6,931 nucleotides of DNA from Bacillota bacterium (lineage in GTDB: Bacteria; Bacillota; Clostridia; Acetivibrionales; DSM-2933). Under the pieces are notes generated by a model. It saw nothing but the letters and a program-made list of their open reading frames with translations. It did no database searches and had not been told where the DNA came from. The stretch lies in assembly GCA_023441845.1 (NCBI GenBank), contig JAEZNF010000543.1:1-6931 (forward strand), read 5' to 3'. The position numbers and the translations under genes were made by a program. Every line of letters begins with the position of its first letter. Within the stretch, counting starts at the first letter, position 1. Positions 6,619-6,931 of the stretch are shown here, piece by piece.

Positions 6619-6931
6619 TTAATTCAAGCCGAGAGCTTCAGCCATTTTTGCTGCATATCTTTTACCGAATTCAACTGTTGAATCATGACTAAAGTGGAGA
6701 TTCCATCCGCCTTTAGCCGTAGTATCATTAGGATCCACAACCAGACCCTGTGCAGAAACTACATAACAGTTCGGAATTAATTCATCCAACTGATTTACCA
6801 ACTGATTGTGGCCTGCACAACCACCACCGTAAAGCAGTTCACCGGCAAGGAAAGGAACATCACCCAGGCCCAGATCTCTTTTAATATTTGACACAAATGT
6901 TTTTACCTTGCCGGTCCAGGCAGGATTACCA
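6619..6931 (-). CDS. SASA/CE6-like carbohydrate (acetyl) esterase, C-terminal fragment
   Basis: The last 103 residues of a hydrolase that probably removes acetyl groups from hemicellulose or another sugar substrate. The frame stays open to the right edge (NPAWTGKVKTFVSNIKRDLG precedes VPFLAGELLYGGG), so the start lies outside. The GTG at 6894 is internal. Family-like landmarks in order: the VPFLAGEL strand, the HNQLVNQLDELIPN helix, the VVSAQGL strand, and LHFSHDSTVEFGKRYAAKM, where the His at 6694-6696 is the expected catalytic His. The catalytic Ser block is beyond the window. The residue three before the His, usually the triad Asp, is Trp here (6703-6705). The protein ends AEALGLN with no C-terminal dockerin; any dockerin, CBM or signal peptide would have to be upstream. 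Fold family is likely; whether it is CE6 or a general sialate-O-acetylesterase-like enzyme is undecided. Confidence 0.75.
   Translation of the reverse strand, partial: GNPAWTGKVKTFVSNIKRDLGLGDVPFLAGELLYGGGCAGHNQLVNQLDELIPNCYVVSAQGLVVDPNDTTAKGGWNLHFSHDSTVEFGKRYAAKMAEALGLN

Noticed and set aside
6892..6894. GTG as the start of a 91-residue protein
   Set aside because: The frame continues upstream to the window edge with residues that fit the esterase family, and no ribosome binding site precedes the GTG.
1..6931. CRISPR array, tRNA, rRNA, riboswitch or prophage genes
   Set aside because: No regularly spaced repeats, cloverleaf patterns, rRNA-like stretches or phage gene signatures were seen on either strand.

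Overview
The window looks like chromosomal DNA from a cellulosome-forming clostridium (Bacillota, Clostridia). The evidence is an AT-rich composition, strong purine-rich ribosome binding sites, a secreted glycosidase ending in a two-repeat dockerin, a carbohydrate-esterase fragment, and a TPR/AraC regulator of a kind frequent in plant-fibre-degrading clostridia. The glycosidase catalytic domain resembles the GH26 lichenase module of Clostridium (Acetivibrio) thermocellum Lic26A. The dockerin does not carry that species' usual Ser-Thr recognition pair, so a related species (for example the Acetivibrio/Pseudobacteroides group) is more likely. The species is an inference.

Layout, left to right. 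Bases 1-2736 (+) encode a large regulator that is open at the left edge: a STAND/NB-ARC ATPase, a TPR superhelix and a C-terminal AraC-type DNA-binding domain. After a 120-bp AT-rich gap holding an imperfectly understood inverted repeat and a strong RBS, bases 2857-4029 (+) encode a secreted GH26 endo-beta-1,3-1,4-glucanase with a Pro/Thr linker and dockerin. Bases 4030-4232 hold a near-consensus promoter (4107-4135) and an excellent intrinsic terminator (4168-4220). They may form a small-RNA unit or may only end the GH26 message. Bases 6260-4233 (-) encode a CPA1-type Na+/H+ antiporter converging on that terminator. Its best start is a GTG at 6260 with a perfect RBS, not the upstream TTG. Bases 6261-6618 hold its likely promoter, a decayed IS3-type OrfA transposase N-terminus (about 6436-6511, +) and a stem-loop (6527-6566). 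Bases 6931-6619 (-) are the C-terminal 103 residues of a SASA/CE6-like carbohydrate esterase that runs off the right edge.

Together the lichenase and the esterase point to extracellular breakdown of mixed-linkage glucan and acetylated hemicellulose. The regulator next to the lichenase is a candidate local activator. The antiporter is a housekeeping ion-homeostasis gene with no obvious functional link to its neighbours. The items most worth following up are the STAND-TPR-AraC architecture next to a cellulosomal gene, the unusual dockerin recognition residues, and the orphan promoter-terminator unit between the convergent genes.
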